From contig JAKJHU010000066.1 of the NCBI GenBank assembly GCA_022316685.1, positions 2,955,140 to 3,019,139 on the forward strand: a stretch of 64,000 bases of DNA. The letters are read 5' to 3'. The position numbers and the translations under genes are program-made. The stretch is from Progne subis subis (Eukaryota; Chordata; Aves; Passeriformes; Hirundinidae). Position 1 is the stretch's first letter; each line of letters opens with the position of its first letter. The notes under the pieces are model-generated. The model did no database searches. It was given only the letters and a program-made list of their open reading frames with translations, and had not been told where the DNA came from. Positions 38,401 to 53,400 of this stretch are shown here, piece by piece.

Positions 38401-41400
38401 ACTGACAGATGCCAATGCTCGATGTGGTCAGGCGGCAGCAGGCTGGGAGCTCAGCTTCATTTTTGTCCACTTTTCCCCACTTCTCAGCACAATTCTGTCA
38501 AGATGTGGCAGGGACTCTGCAAAGGCACATTTATCCATGCCCACAAAAAAACCTCTGGCCATAAAAAGCAGCAGCACATACTGGGATTTGGTAAGAGCTG
38601 GTCTCCAACCAAGCCCCAGCTCCGTGGGGATCGGCTTCCCAGCAAGTGCAAAACAGGTTTATCAGGTACATTTGTCCTTATTCTGTTATTTGTTAGCAAT
38701 GCACCGGAACATCTGCCTCGTGGCAAAGCTACAGCTAAAAAGTAGAGGCATCCTGGTAGTGTCCAAGGTAGGATCACCTTGTGCCCTGAATTCTTAATTG
38801 CTCGAGTCATGACTGAGAAGGAAGCAAAGAAGAGGAGAGGGAAGGGCTGGGAGGCCGAGGGCGCAGGGGAGAGGAGAGCAAGCAGAGAGAGCCAAACCAG
38901 CAGGAACTGCATGGAAGGAGGGCAGGAAGAAGGAGCCAGGAAGGTTATGTGGAAGCACACCCAGCAGAGCCCATGGAGGATTTTGGAGAGAGGAATCTCT
39001 TCCTTGGCAGGCAACAGCTTAATGGGTGGTCTGTGAGGAGATTGGAGCAGTGTCAGAGGCAGCTGGCAGTGACAGGCTGGTGTCAGAGAGGCTTTGATCC
39101 TCCTAAAAGCCTCTGCCAATAGATCAGGGTGCCTGGCAGCCTTTGGCACACACGGTGGGTCTAGTGAACCTTTCTGCCCCACATCCCAAAACAAACCAAT
39201 TCTCCCAGAAACCCCCACATTATCACCAACCATCAGAGCTCCGAGTACAAACAAAACAGGAAAACAAACACATCTGTTGAATCCTTCCTGCATTTGAACT
39301 TTTTCCCTTCTGCTCTGTGTTGTCAGCTGTGCTCTGTCCCCCGTGGAGGGACAGCACTAACAGCCACAGCACCCTTTGTGAATCGGCTCTCTGGGACATC
39401 ACCTCCCTCTGCCATCTCAGCTTGCCCCCAAAAAAAGCAGCAGCAAGTTTGAGACCTCTCCCAAATACCTGCCCCCTTGCAGGGACAAGACACTACACGT
39501 GGCCTGAGTTTAATAAGATCCCTAAAGATGTATCAAGTCTGAGGGCTGACCTGCAACTTCTCAGAGTGGCTAAATAACAGCGAGACAACCTCTCCGGACA
39601 TGCTTTGTAAAAGAAAAGGCTTTAATAATGATAAAAATAAATAACATCAAACAAAAGAAATGTAAGTCGAACACAGAGCAGAGAAGACACTGCTAAGGCA
39701 GTCCAAAAAAGCAACTGAGCAGTTCTGTGCAGTCTTTTAAGTACATGATGGTCCAGGCAGGCTTTTTGGCACCTTGCACAATGAAATTAGCAACAGGTTT
39801 TGAGGTGCATTTCCAAATCCCAACCAGCACCTCTGTGCTGGCAGCTGGCCAGTTACAGGGAAAGGACATGGAAATTTCTGGGTCCTTCACCTTATTAAAA
39901 CAGCAAGGGGTGAGTCTTAAACCTTTCCTAATATGGAAACACCCACTGAGGCGGGGGTGCATCACTAGACACTACCTTTCACCACCACAGCAATGGCCTG
40001 TGGCTCCTTGTTCTGCATTCTGTGCACTGGACAGCTTGAGGCAGGTTTTGGCTCACCAGGCTGATACACTGACCCTAGGAAAGACAACCTGCTTCCAACC
40101 CACCCGAGGCATGGACTTACCTGGGTATTCAGGACTTAACTTCCATGTCCAGCAGGGAGAACAGAAGGCGTTTCTACTCTTTGTTTTTTACTGCATCCTG
40201 ATCTCCCAAGCACAGGAGGCTGCTCTGTACCAAAATGATTCAAGGCAAAGGTGAAGAACAAACAGCAGCATGGCCTTAGGGGCTGCAGAGGTGACTTAGA
40301 GACAGCAGCTCATTTCCACTTCACCAGGGAATGCAGCTGTCTGCTTCTTACCTCAGCAAGTGTGGAGTCATCCAAGGAGCACTGATCCACCCCAGTATCC
40401 ATCATCTACTAATCCACCACCTAACACCACCAATTCACCTAACTCTGACCAATAACAGGAACATTCAAGTCAGCATTTTCTGCTGTCTCATCAGGGGAAC
40501 TTTTGGTGTGGTCCCTGGACAAGCCCCTAAGACAGATTTGCCCCTTCTCCTTCCACAGTAGGGAAAGGCTGGAAGACTGGAGCTGAGCTCATGGAAGTGC
40601 TGGTTTCCTACAGAAAGCTGGTCAGAGGCATCCTGAGATCAGCCTGATGTCTTTGAGGGATTAAGTGCTGCCCAGAGGTGCCCTGCTCTGTGGATGGGAA
40701 AGGATTCTTCTTACAGGAAATGTTTCTATACATAAATCTTGAGGAGAGCCCACAAGACTTTCAGCCACACCATGTTCCCAAAAAAACCCTAGAAAAAACT
40801 AATCTGCTGCCTGGAGGCTAAAGAAAAATTAGAACAAAATAGATGTCCTACTCTTTCCAACAAGGAAATGAAAGCTCTGAACACAACAGCAGGGAATTGG
40901 TCTGAATGGTCTTTGCAGCCTCCAAATTACACCTGTTGGGTGATTATTTGTACCACATGCCCTTCTGAAGCCTTCCAGTTTCTTGTCCCTGGTTCTAGCT
41001 GTGGGGCAACCCAGGACACCTCAGCTCTACCACATGGAGTCTACCACAAACCTTCTCCATCTAGCTTAATAAACACTCTCTGCTAAAACCTTCCAGTGAG
41101 GTTTTTTTTTGTTTGTTTGTTTTTTTCTTGTTAGAGTTGGGATTAATGTACGGGAGACACAGTTTTTGTGTTTGGACTTCATGTTTATTAATTTCTATCT
41201 ATAGTACAGTCTCAGGAGTCATGAGCTCTAACTAATAAGGTGGAAAATTTATCTTTTTAACTCTCTAAGATTTTTTTATAGCACAAACTATCTAATAATG
41301 AGATGACACCTATATTATTTTTACTTTTAACCCAATAACTGACCACCCAAGGTCTGCAATGTGGACTTTTTTCACCCAAGTTAGAAAAAAAACACCCAAA

Positions 41401-44400
41401 ACTACTGAAGAAGGTGAGGAAGAAGGACTTAGTCAATGCCTTAAATCCTCCATCCTGCCCCATATATAGTACTATATACTAAAACCTTAAATTCTATGTT
41501 TTTCACCCAGTGAGATCTCACAATACCATTCAAATTACACACCCACAACCCCAGTGCTATCACACAGTTTTGGAAGCCTGTTCCACAGCCTCAGGCCAAA
41601 TGCAGTGCTTACTTGAGGGTCAATGCATTTTAGCACAGAAAACCTGAAATGCTCAGCCTCTGGGGTTCCAACACCTTCCTACAGCCATCTCCCATCCTCG
41701 TAGAAATGAATATCCTCCTTCACCCCGAAGGATGCACCCACTGAATTTTGACTTCTCTCCTTCAGCAGCATTGCTGGTGCTCCCCACCACCAGCAAAATT
41801 TCCTTGGAGCTGCCCAAGAACCTCTGGAGGCCGTGGCGACCTCGCACAAATGTGTCACGTATTCCACCCATGCGTGGGAGCCCAGCTGGGGAGCCAGAGC
41901 AGCAGTGCTTGAGGTTTTTGAGCTGTTACCACACAGTAGGATTAGTTTTAATCCAGGCTGCCTAATGCAGCGAGCTGTCAGCACAGCCCACACGTTACTG
42001 CCAGACAGCTTTATTTACAGACTTCTGGGGACTTGTGCGCACAGAGCAGGTAGGAAAAAAGCTCAGGCACAGCCAAAATGAAGAGTTCAGGGGGTTTGAG
42101 GGAAGGCAAGTATTTGAAAGCACTGTAAATTGTACTGAGTGACAAGGTAGGGGTTGGAAAAGTCAATAAAAACTTCTTGGGAGATACTCAAATTGTACCA
42201 CCAAAACCAAGGGATCTAATTATCGGTGCCAAGTACAGAGGAGGGTAGGAAATAGCAGTAAGCTCTGAACTGCGTGAAATGCTCACTTGGACAGCAAAAC
42301 CAGGTTTTTTGAGATGGAAATGTGATGCATCAGAGCAGCCAGATGTGTCCAGTGGACATCCCAGATGCCCCTCGGGCATTTTCTACACCTGAACTAAAAT
42401 GACTGAATCACAGAATGGTGTGGGTTGGAAGGGACCCCACGGGCAGGGACACCCCCCACTAGACCAGGTTGTTCAAAACCCATCCAACCTGACCTTGAAC
42501 ACTTCCAGGAATGGGGCATTCCCAACTCCTCTGGACAACCTTTCACACTGCTGAACCAGAGAAAAGTGAGTGCACAGTTGGAATCTGTCCTGAGTGTGCA
42601 TTGCCACTGCTCTGGATCTTTGGTCCCTGTGGATGTTCAAACTGCAGGGATCAGTGTTGCTGTCATCCAGTTTCAGGAGGCTCAGAGGTTGCACCCCTGC
42701 TCAGAGCAAGGGACCCAACCACAAACTCAGTCCCTGAGCAGGAATCTCAGCCCTCTCCTCACCTTTTGCCCCTGGCGCTAGGGGTGGAAAAGCCCAGCAG
42801 GCTGAGGACAGGACAGCCCCTCAGGTTATAGCTATTTCCAGCAATATTTCCTCCAGCATTAGCAGCCAGCTCCCTTGACTGCTCCAGGACGTGGGAATAT
42901 TTGTTATGGAAATTTTGTACAATCACCACGGGGCCAAGAGCAGCCTACACAGGTCCTCAGTTAAACTCAGCAGCTGGCACAGACCATATTCTCTTAGAAC
43001 TAAATTTGACCAGCAGAGTTCAACAGGCCACTAAACAGACTTTGAAGGCAAAGATGCCTTTCCATTTCCAGACACTGAACGAGCACAAAGCATCAGGCTT
43101 AGATAACCAGTGACCACTGCTACAGTCATACACAAGCCAACATCCAGATGGGCATCCAGAGGGACATTTTCCAGTGAGAACACTCTTCCTCCCCCTCATT
43201 TCTTAATGCTCCTCTAGAAAAATTTACTTGCACATTGCAGGAAATCTCTCTCTCAATGCAAATCCATGGCATTTGCTTACTGAAAAGAAATACTAGGGTG
43301 TTTCTAAAGTAATCCTGGGGAATTATTAAACAATTAAGATGTCAGGACACTGCAGCCATTCAAAGGTGTTCTCTAGGGAGCTGCTCATTGCCACTGGGGA
43401 AAGAGAAGAGAGCTGGACCAGTTTGGAGATGAGGCACAAAGTTCAGTCAGGCTTGATCTGCACACCCTGCTGGAGCCAGCACCTCCCCTGCTCAGTCTAT
43501 CCCAGCCCAACAGCACCTCCAAGAACTTGGGTATCCATCTCCCACATCTTTTGAAGCTTAAACTCTCCTTTGTTCTCCTCCCTGTGATGGTTCCCTACAT
43601 GGACAGCTCCTAGAGCCATGACCTGCTACAGCAATGGCACAGTTATGGAATTTCACAGAATCATCACAGAATAGTCTGGGTTGGAATGGACCTTAAGAAT
43701 GTCACCTAGTTCCAAACCCCTCACCATGGGAGTTTCTCAGGATCTCATTCAACCTGGCCTTCAACACCTCCAGGGGTAGGAGTCTGGTAGCTCTGAGGAG
43801 GTGTAAGGCAATCCTCATTCCCCAAAGCCCACCTGTGCCAAGAAAACACTTCCTCAGTCTTTGATCTTAGGAGCCAGGCACTCTGAGAAGAGACAGCAGT
43901 TTCCAAAATGCAGTTTCCCATGCTTAAGAGGCAATTCAGAGGGCAACAAGGCTGTGAGGGGCTTGGAACACAAGCCAGATGAAGAACAACTAAGGGAGCT
44001 GGAGTTGTTTATCCTGGAGAAAAGGAGACTCAGAGGTGACCTTATCGCTCTCTAAACTCCCTGAAGGGTGGTTGTGCTCAGGTAGGGTTCATCTCTTTCT
44101 CCAGGCAGCACTGACAGAAGGAGAGGACACAGTCTCAGGCTGAACCAAGGGAAATATGGGTTGGATATCAGGAAAAAGCTTTTCACAGAAAGAGTGATAA
44201 AGTACTGGAATGGTCTGCCTGGGGAGGTGGTGGAGTCACCATCCCTGGATGTGTTTAGAGAAAGACTGGGTGCGGCACTCGGTGCCATGGTTTAGTTCAG
44301 GTGTTAGGGCTGGGTTGGACTCGATGATCTTGAACGTCTCTTCCAACCCAGTGATTCTGTAATCAAGAGCTTTTGGGCAAAAGATGGAGGAACATAAGCA

Positions 44401-47400
44401 AACAGGAGCCTTTGATTCCCCACTAGCTGTAAAACAGGTCATTCCTGGCTGCAGCAGGGCTTGGCCATGAGCTCAGGCACAAGAGAGGCTGATCTCAGAA
44501 TGCCTGTTCCCGCATTTTTGGAAATATGGATGTAATTGATTTTTCTTAACAATTCTGGACAGCTGGATGCTTAAAATAGCAGCAAAGATTTAAGTGCTTT
44601 TCCTCCCCTTTACTTTACTTCTCCATTAATGCAGCTGCACATGGGGAGTCAACCAGGGCTGCAGAGGCAGGAGAAGCAACCATAGAGCAGGAGGAACTGC
44701 TGCAGTCTGCACCGAAGGACAACTGCAGTGGTTTGCATCAGCTGCAGGGATGCTGGAAGGACACAGCTGTGACAGAGTTGGTTTTTTTTTTTTTTCCTCC
44801 AAGTAGATACAGGAAGATGGGCACTGGCTCAAGTGGACAAAATCACAAAAATCACAACTGCTCTGTTTTGATAGCTAGAGCAATGGCACCGACTGCTCTC
44901 TGCAACATGGATTTGGTGCTCCCCTGGTTTTCTCTTCTGCAGGACTTACGTTGCTTCCCTCAGTTCTCCTGAGGAGCAAAAGTCTGGTACAGCAATTAGC
45001 CCAGAAAATGAATCATATTCCTGGAGCCTGCATCAAACTGTACAGAGTTTACAAGCATCTTCCCAACTGTTTTGGAAGTTACTTAACACCAGAGATGAGG
45101 ACAGCAGTGTTTTCCTTCCCCAGCCCTGCCACAGGATTACCTTGGACATGTCACTTGGCTCCCACCTGCATTTTCCACTGGGGTCACTCTGGCCAGAGAC
45201 CTGAACCAAAAACTGTACTTGATGGATGAGATATTTAACCCCTAATCAAAGAACCAAATTCAAGCAACAACACTAACTTGTTGTTTTAATAATGAAAGCA
45301 AGATTTTCTCAAAGGAGTGAGCTGTTTCTCTGGACTAAGCCAGCCATAATGAGGGGCCAGCTACAGCTCAACAGAAGTTCATCACTTTTCTGCCAAGACA
45401 CTTTTCATGTTTTTTTGCTTCTGCTCAACTGCAGACGTGGCACATGAAGCTGAAGCTGTGTCCTGAGGTGGTTGGGCTTCCAGTCCTTGTTGCTTCAAAG
45501 GGAAAAACTCCACTTCCTGAACTAAGAATATCTGGATTCTTCTGCTGTCCCACCTGACTGACTTGAGGGATCTACTATAAAGGAGGAGCTCTTGGGGAAA
45601 ATACAAAAGGTCAGTCCCCCACGCCAAATGCCTGCTGTCAGGACGCTGAAACTGCCCTGGAGATCAGCCTTTGAAGCCACTCTCAGGTTTGAGACATCAC
45701 ATCATCCTATTCCCAGCCTGTAGCTGCTTCTGCTGCCTCACAAACCCAGCCAGGCCCTTCATCCTCTGCCATGACCCATCTGCACAGGCTGAGTAAGTTT
45801 ACAAGGCAGTGGGGTCTCCAAACCTAATCCTAGCTGGGTTCAAGTTTCACCAGCTCAGATGCCAGCTACCAAAACCACAAAGAGACAAGAGTAACTGCAG
45901 ACCAGACTGAATGATTTACATCTTAAGGGCAAGACTGCAATTTTTATGAATAAGATGTATTTTCTGAAATACAGATGAATTCATCTGTACATTAGATATA
46001 ATGTGAAATAGGCAAAGCACTATTTTTTCCCTTTCCTGCAGCTTCTTCAGCAAGCTGGCTCTGCTCTTTTGGAAGGGAACTGCCACCCTCTAGTGGGGCT
46101 GGCTGAGAGCAGCTTTTTGGAAATGCATTCTCAAGGCAGGAATTTAAAGAGCAAGAGGCCAGACTTGAGAACTCAAGTTTTGGGGTCATACCGTGCCTGG
46201 CTGTTCCCTAGTACAGCTCAAGGCAAATGCAAGAACAACTCCATATTCTGAATGGAGATGGTAGGGAAAAACCCACGGAACAACCCCACAAAAGAACACT
46301 TCTTCACACCTTAATTTACTATATGGATGTTCTGGGGTATATTCTACATGCAAGGAAGTGTTCAGCTTTCCCTCACCACCCTGCTACACTCCAGCGTGGT
46401 TCCAGCATTTAACTCACCCTCATGAGCTCCTTGAAGAAGGGATAAGAGAAGGCAGCTGCTTCCAATTCAGCCCCAGACTGTAGTTCCTGCCATTTTCTTG
46501 TCCCCAGTCCCAGCACACCAACCCCCTCAGGACAGAGCAGGTGACACCTACCATACTCCCCAAAGACCAGGTATGTGTATTTCTTGTGCTGCACGATCCA
46601 GGAGACAACTTTCACACCCAGCCAGATCAGCAGCATCCCCAGCGTGGCATCCAGGATGAAATTAATAAGGTAGCTAAGAGCAGAGGAAAATTCAGATTTC
46701 AGCTGTGTTCTTAAGTCTTATTAAAAAATCTTTAATTTCATAATGGAAATTAATTTAAAAACCCCAAGATTTTGAATGACCCTGCTTAACAATCCAAACT
46801 CACTTCCTTTCTCTTTTATTGCATTTTCCTAAGTCTTACCAGCAATTTCTTAGTTTAAAAGCTTGTTCAGGAGAGAAGAGACAGGCTCCACCAACTCTCT
46901 GGCACAACTCATTTATTCATATAGCAATAAATACTTTTAAAAAGTTAGCCCCCCAAAAAGAGGCTTTCCATTTGCAGCATCTTTTTTTATTTTTCCTCTT
47001 ATTATAAAGAAAGAAATCACAAGTTTCAGAGGAAAAGAACCAAACTGCTCCTGAATTTCACACAAGAAAATGGCAGATTTTTGGGCACCACAGCTGCTCT
47101 ACAAACTGTGCAGCAGAAGAGGCAAAAAGTCCATTTTTCTGAGCAGCAGCAAGAGGCTCCCAAAAACAGAGACACAGATTGAGAGGCAGGTTTTGGGAGA
47201 GGTGATGAGCCCTGGCTCAGCAGCAAGAACCCTGAGGTCCCAAAAAGCTCAAGTTCAGGTCCCACTGCAGATCCAGGAGCTGAACCCATCCCTGCCAGCA
47301 GATTTTGGCTCACTGGATTTGAGCTCTGGATGTGGAAGTGTCACTGGGCAGAGCTCCAGAGGCAGGAGACCTGCAGGGACCTTCTGGGGATTGCAGGGTC

Positions 47401-50400
47401 CAAGTTCTAATCCAGGGCTTGGTATTTCAATGAACTCCAGAAAGAAAAAAAAAAAAAAAGGAAAGAAAAAAAAAAAAGAAAAAAAAAAAATCACATAGAC
47501 TAAAGTGGGTTTTTATGCCGTTTTCCATTATTGCAATATTTTCTGCCAGTTTTCTACAGCATGAAGAAAATGCCAAGCACAAGGCTATGGCAGCGAACAT
47601 TTCCTTTTCCAGAACTTGATACTGCCTCTGAACCAAGAAACTGGAAAAAAAAAATAAAACAATCTGCTTTTGATATCCACTTTGAAAGCATAACATTAAG
47701 TTTTTCTACATCCAAAAGCTCAGGCTGGCTTTTTACAGTTTCCAGCTGCTGAAATCAGAGCATTCCACAGAAATACGAGGCTCTGGTGGTTTCTACTGGG
47801 CAGGACACAGAGTATGAGCCTCAAAGCCCAGGGACAGGGCTAGAAGGTTTTGAGCTGCCTGGTTCAGGATGACAAGTCAGGCAGTGCAGGGAAACATAAA
47901 ACACACATCAAAAATAAACAACACACCCAAAGGGCACAGCATAAGCATGAAAGGGTTTATTTTGAAACACGGTCTGTTTAAAAAAAAACCAAAAAACCAA
48001 CAATACATCATTTGAGAGGTTATGTGCAGCCCCAGCCAAACTTGTGTCTGCTCAAAGAAACATACCAAGGTGCAGCACTTTAATTTAAAAAAAAAAAAAG
48101 AGATGGGCCAGAAGGTTTTAAGGTGCATTTTGAAGCCTAAAGGAGCTTTTCAGAATGAGATGAGGTTAACACTGAAACTAAATTTTTATCTGCAAAATGA
48201 CTCAGGTAAAGGTGGCACTTCTACATTAAGTCTGAAGTTTGGTTTAGAAACCCCTCAAATAGGACCAGCAAGGAAGACAACAGAGACCACAAAAACAAGC
48301 TCAGCAGGGTTTATCCCCATGCAGTGCTTCAAATGGATCCATTTCCCCCGTTTATGACCCTTCCCAACACAATTCTCCCTTTGACAGATGTAGGGCCCAA
48401 AGGCAAGTGCTGTGTGTACTTACAGAGAGCAAGGGTCCTCCTCAGTGAGATCAGACAGAAAAACATTGGCAAAGTGGATGAAGAGGGCACCTATTGCTTG
48501 CTTGGAGGTATCATAAAACCTGGAGGAAAAACCAAGATCTTCTGGAGGAGTAATACAGGGAATTTTATTTCCAGGGAACACCAGCTGCTTTATGGAGGTT
48601 TCCTTGGGAAGCAGCAGCACATTCCATTTAACAATTAAATGTCATACAGGATACACAGGGGGCCCTAGAAGATTGTTAGTATAAGAGGGGGAAAAAAAAA
48701 AAATATTATGAACAAAGTCTTTAGAAGTTTCAAATGAAAAATCTCACCATATCCTCCAGGGACGTCTCTCTGCCTTTGGTTCCTTAAATCGTTTTACTGA
48801 AAAGAGAATTGTAGAGGTTACATCACCCAGATGAAGCACTCCATGTGTGCAGCCTGCACCCACCTTCACTGCAAAAGCAGCCAGAAAATCCTGCAGGACC
48901 CTCAGCACTTGCAAGTTTTAAAGCTGAGCAAAGCCAAAGGACCGTGGCAGAATCACTGTCCCGGGAAGTGTCCAAAAGACACTGGTTAGAGGTGGGCTGG
49001 GCACTGCTGGGTTCATGGTGGGACTGGGTGATCCTGGATGGCTTTTCCAACTATAATGAGTCCATGGTTCTATTCTCTGGCCTGGGTGCAAAGCAATGCC
49101 TGCACCCATGGGGCAGGAGGGACAGCAGAGGTGTTTGGAGAGAGGTGTGTGCTTCTGGCATCCCTCAGCAACAGCATTCCCGTGCCATGGAAGTGACCTA
49201 GGGAATGCTGAGGGAGGGGTCATCACTGCCCACCAGCCCTAAAAATCCTTCCAGGCAACTGGAAATTATAGCAGTGACAGTGAAGGAACTCCTCATTCCC
49301 TGAAAACACACAAGGTCAGCAAACTGCTCTGTTCTCTCCAGCTGCATTTGAGCACTCAGGCTGCCCTCAGAGGGCAGCCTGGGCTCCTTCCCCAGGGAAA
49401 TGCCTTCCTGATCCAACACAGAAGGATGCAGGAACTTCCCTGACAGGAGCCTTGACATTTCAAAGGGCAGCTTTGTACTGCTTTTACTGGCAAGGTGACA
49501 GGGCAATAGATGAAAAGATAAGGGTGACAGAAAATGAGGAACTTTTTTCAACTAAAAGAAGGGATATTTAGATTGGATATTGGGGAGAACTTCTTTCCTG
49601 TGAGGATGGTGAGGCACTGTAACAGGTTACCCAGAGAAGCTGTGGCTGCTCCACCTCTGAAAATGACCAAGGCCAGGATGGACAGGGCTTGGAGCAGCCT
49701 GGGACAATGGAAGGTGTCCCTGCCCATGGCAGAGGGTGGAACAAGATAGTCTGTAAGGTCTCTTCTAACTCAAACCACTCTCCAATCCTGTGATCTCCCC
49801 CAATCCCAGGATTTCAGTCAGGCCCATGCAGGGTTTTGGTGTCAGTCTCAGTTCCACCAAAAAACCAGCACCACAATGACCTGATCCATTATTGCCAGTA
49901 ATGAGTAACAAGGCATCAGTCACATGACACCAGACATTGCTGCAGCAGTTTGTCAGTTTATCCTACCCCGTCCAGAAAAATCCCCTAGTTTCCCTCATCC
50001 TTCTGAATCCCACCATGAGATATCCCTGCAGTAACCACTTCCATCAACACAGACAAGATCCATCACCACTGATGCCCTTCAAAGGCCAATTCTCATTTCA
50101 CCTACCCACAAGCATCAGATCCATGGACCAACCTAATGGCCAAAAGTGTTTAAACCAACCCTCAGCTCATGGGGGCAAAGAGCACAATGCTGCAGAGCAG
50201 CTTTTGGAGGGGTCTTCAGGCCACCAGGCCAACCAGCTGACCACCAGCCCAACAACAGGAGCACCAGGGGCGGTTTTCATTATTTTCTTAATGAGAAGTG
50301 ACATGTTGTGTATCCACAGCCACTCAGGCTAGAAATACAGTAATTCAGTGTGATAAGATGACAAGTAAGAGGTAAGAAGTTAATGGTGTGGTGCCTTGTT

Positions 50401-53400
50401 GAACACAGCTTGTCATGCCTCATTAGATTTAAGAGAGTTATCTGAGGCTGTGTAATTATCAGAGACAGTAAAACTGTTGTATTAAAGATAAAAGCTAGTA
50501 TTATAGAGAAATAATTAACTGCTTAATAGGGCATTTACTGTGCAGGGCTGCAGCAGGCTGTCTCCAAATTAAACCAGAAATCCAGCCAAGATTACCAGAG
50601 CTTAAACAGGGAGCAGAGTTGTTTGGTAGCTGTGACCCGGGGTTAGGGGGGTTTGTTAAATCCACACAGCAGCAGCACATCTCTGAAGACTCCAGGAGAT
50701 GATGGAACCCTCCATGAAGCACCACTTCTGTGCTTAGTGAGCACAGCACGGCTCTGGAGACTGAGCAGCAACTGCAAAGCTTCCCTCTCCTCTTCCAAAC
50801 ACTACAGAGAGCCAAGCCATGGCATGCACAAGCACAGGCTCAGCTGGATGACGTTGGAGAAAGGCTAAAATCTCCTCTGTTCTTCTCAAAATGTGTTTCC
50901 ATTCACTGCAGTCCACTCAGTTTTCCACCAGCTATGGGTGGATTTGCTAGCCCAGCTCAGACAGATCAGTCCATATATTTACTTTAAGGAAAGTTATGCA
51001 AGTGTCCAGGGAGGGGGAAAAAAAAAAAAAAAAGAAAAAAAAGTGATATTTGAGTTTTAGCACCTACAACCAAATTAAACTCCATAAAAACACCTGAAAC
51101 AAATTAAAAATGTAGTTTACCACACACAGAGTTGCCCAAGATGGAAGAGAAGCCCCATTCAACTACATTGAAAATGAGACTGGAATGTACCTGGTCTATA
51201 CCGTAGAAGGCATCAGGAATTTGTCCTCCAACAGTGTTCCCAACCACAGTATTGAACAGAATTTGTCCTCCCAACAGTGTCCCCAACCAGAGTACTGAAT
51301 ACTTTAATGCTCCTTCCCTTTTCAGCTTTTTCCACGTGCACAACGAGCTGCCCAGTGCAAGGAAGCAATGCCATTGCACATCTTGGAAAGAAATTCTTCA
51401 CTGTGAGGGTGGTGAGGCCCTGGCACAGGCTGCCCAGAGAAGCTGTGGATGCCCCAGCACAGGCTGCCCAGAGAAGCTGTGGATGCCCCATCTCCGGAAG
51501 CATCCAAGGCCAGGTTGGAAGGGGTTGGAGCAACCTTGGGTCTCCTGGAAGGCGTCCCTGCCCACGGCAGGAGATGGAACTGGACAACCTCTGAGCTCCC
51601 AACTATCCTGTGATTCTGAGATTTTGTAAGAGCCAGGAGAAGGGGACCCAGGTCTATCCCATCAAACATGAGCAGAGCACCACTGGAATGCTGCCTGCCT
51701 TCTTCAGGGTTTGCCCTCCCAAGTTCCCACTCCACCCCTACTTGGCTCCAGCTGCCACAGGCAAAAAGCTGTGAGGCTGAACCAGAAGGGAAGGAAGATG
51801 AGTGACAACTTGGGAGATCCCCTGCCCAGGGCTGAGAAAGAGTAGGGCAGGAAACAAAATACTTCCCAGCCCTTCCTCTTCAGTCAAGGACACTAAAGAT
51901 CATACATGCTTGAAACTCCCTCAGAACCACCAGGCTGGGGGGAAGCTGACATCTGAATGGGAACCTGTGAAATGTTGAAAGAAAAAAAAAAAAAAAAGAT
52001 TTGCTGTAGTCTTTCAGTATAGATCTGGAAACAGTCAGAAAGCTAGAAGATAAAAGCACAATGACAGCTGTCCTCATTCTTTTTCCAGGGTAATATAGAG
52101 GTTAATACTCATTATGGTGCTCCCTTGATGCAGTAGAAAGGGGACAGACAGCTTTGCCTGCTCCAGACAAAGACAAAAGCTGTGAAGTTACCAGAGCTTA
52201 CCACAGTCCATGTCCCACAGCCTACTTCTGCTTTTAGACAAATTCTCTCATTACAAAAATTGATTAAGACAAGGACAGTAGCAACAACAGTCCTGTTCCC
52301 TTGTACTGTTCCTCACCCGTGCTGCAGCATCCTCCCTGCATCCCCCACTGACCCCACACCGCATTCAGGCAGACATGCTGCAGATTTGTGCATCAGCACA
52401 GGTACAAACCCCCTAATTTAAGCAGAATTAGCTGCAGCATCAACCAGCTGCTGATCAGCTAAACAAGCTACCAAGTCAGGTTTCTACAAAATTATAGGGG
52501 GAATCTTATTTCCCTAGGATATGGTTAGACACGCTTGGCTGAGAGCCAGACCGCCTCCCTGACAAATCTTACTGCAATCAAACCACAGGATTCTGAAGCT
52601 GAGGTTTGGGAGGGAGGTGTTGACTCAACAGGCAGAACTTTTGGGATTTGATTTACAGGGATCCAAGCCTGACCCCACTGAGCTCAGCAGCAGGCCTGGG
52701 GGATGGGGATACTGAAAATGAACCTGACATGAGAAGCACTTACAGACACATTAGTACACCTAAACTGTGAAAGGTGCGTCAAAAATAAAGTCTGAAATGC
52801 CCCAAACTGGTGATGCTGCTACCTGCTTTGAAGAAGGGTTTAAACTGACAACCACAAACCCCACCTCCAGGGCCACGTCCCACTAGCAAGAGGGTCAGGA
52901 CGTCATTTCTGGCCTGTGCCAAAGAGGACTCAGAGCTACTGTACCAGGGGGGAAACAGAAGCTCTTCCCTTGCCCAACCTCTGTGTTATTTTCAGCAGTA
53001 CAGTCTCCATTAACACATTTCAACCTCTTTGCAGGACACACCCGTTCCCAGGCTCTTTCCAAGCCCCAGGCAGGAAAGAAGCCAACATGCAGGATACAGA
53101 GCCAAAACCCTGGGGTCTGCACTATTCTTAGCCCGAGCATGCAGCCACTCAGACAGCTCGACCCCAGACACAATGGGAGGAAGCAGCAGCCACTGTTTGC
53201 AGAGAGCAGCCAATGTGCTGCTGGCCAGAAAAGCGTGAAACTTATATCTCCCATCACTTCAAGGAGCAGCAAAAGTCCTGGTTTTCCTCCTCAAAACAGC
53301 TTTCAGTGGTTTGATGACACAAGCTGCTGCTGACTTCTATCCTCAGGTCTGCACTAGGTGAATTTAATCATTCATCCCAAACAGCCCACGAGAATGAAAG

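Larger units (their letters stand above)
37682..46551 (-). other. STIMATE-like intron 4
   Basis: 8.9 kb. It holds CR1 fragments at about 42404-42560, 43653-43780 (minus) and 43935-44363 (plus), and an AT-rich block at 41100-41640. The 269-codon open frame at 38484-39293 on the minus strand has no family resemblance and is treated as chance. Confidence 0.75.

Noticed and set aside
38484..39293. 269-codon open frame on the minus strand
   Set aside because: It lies in intron 4 of the STIMATE-like gene, has no recognisable domain, low-complexity Leu/Pro/Ser content and no supporting splice or promoter context. A chance ORF is most likely.
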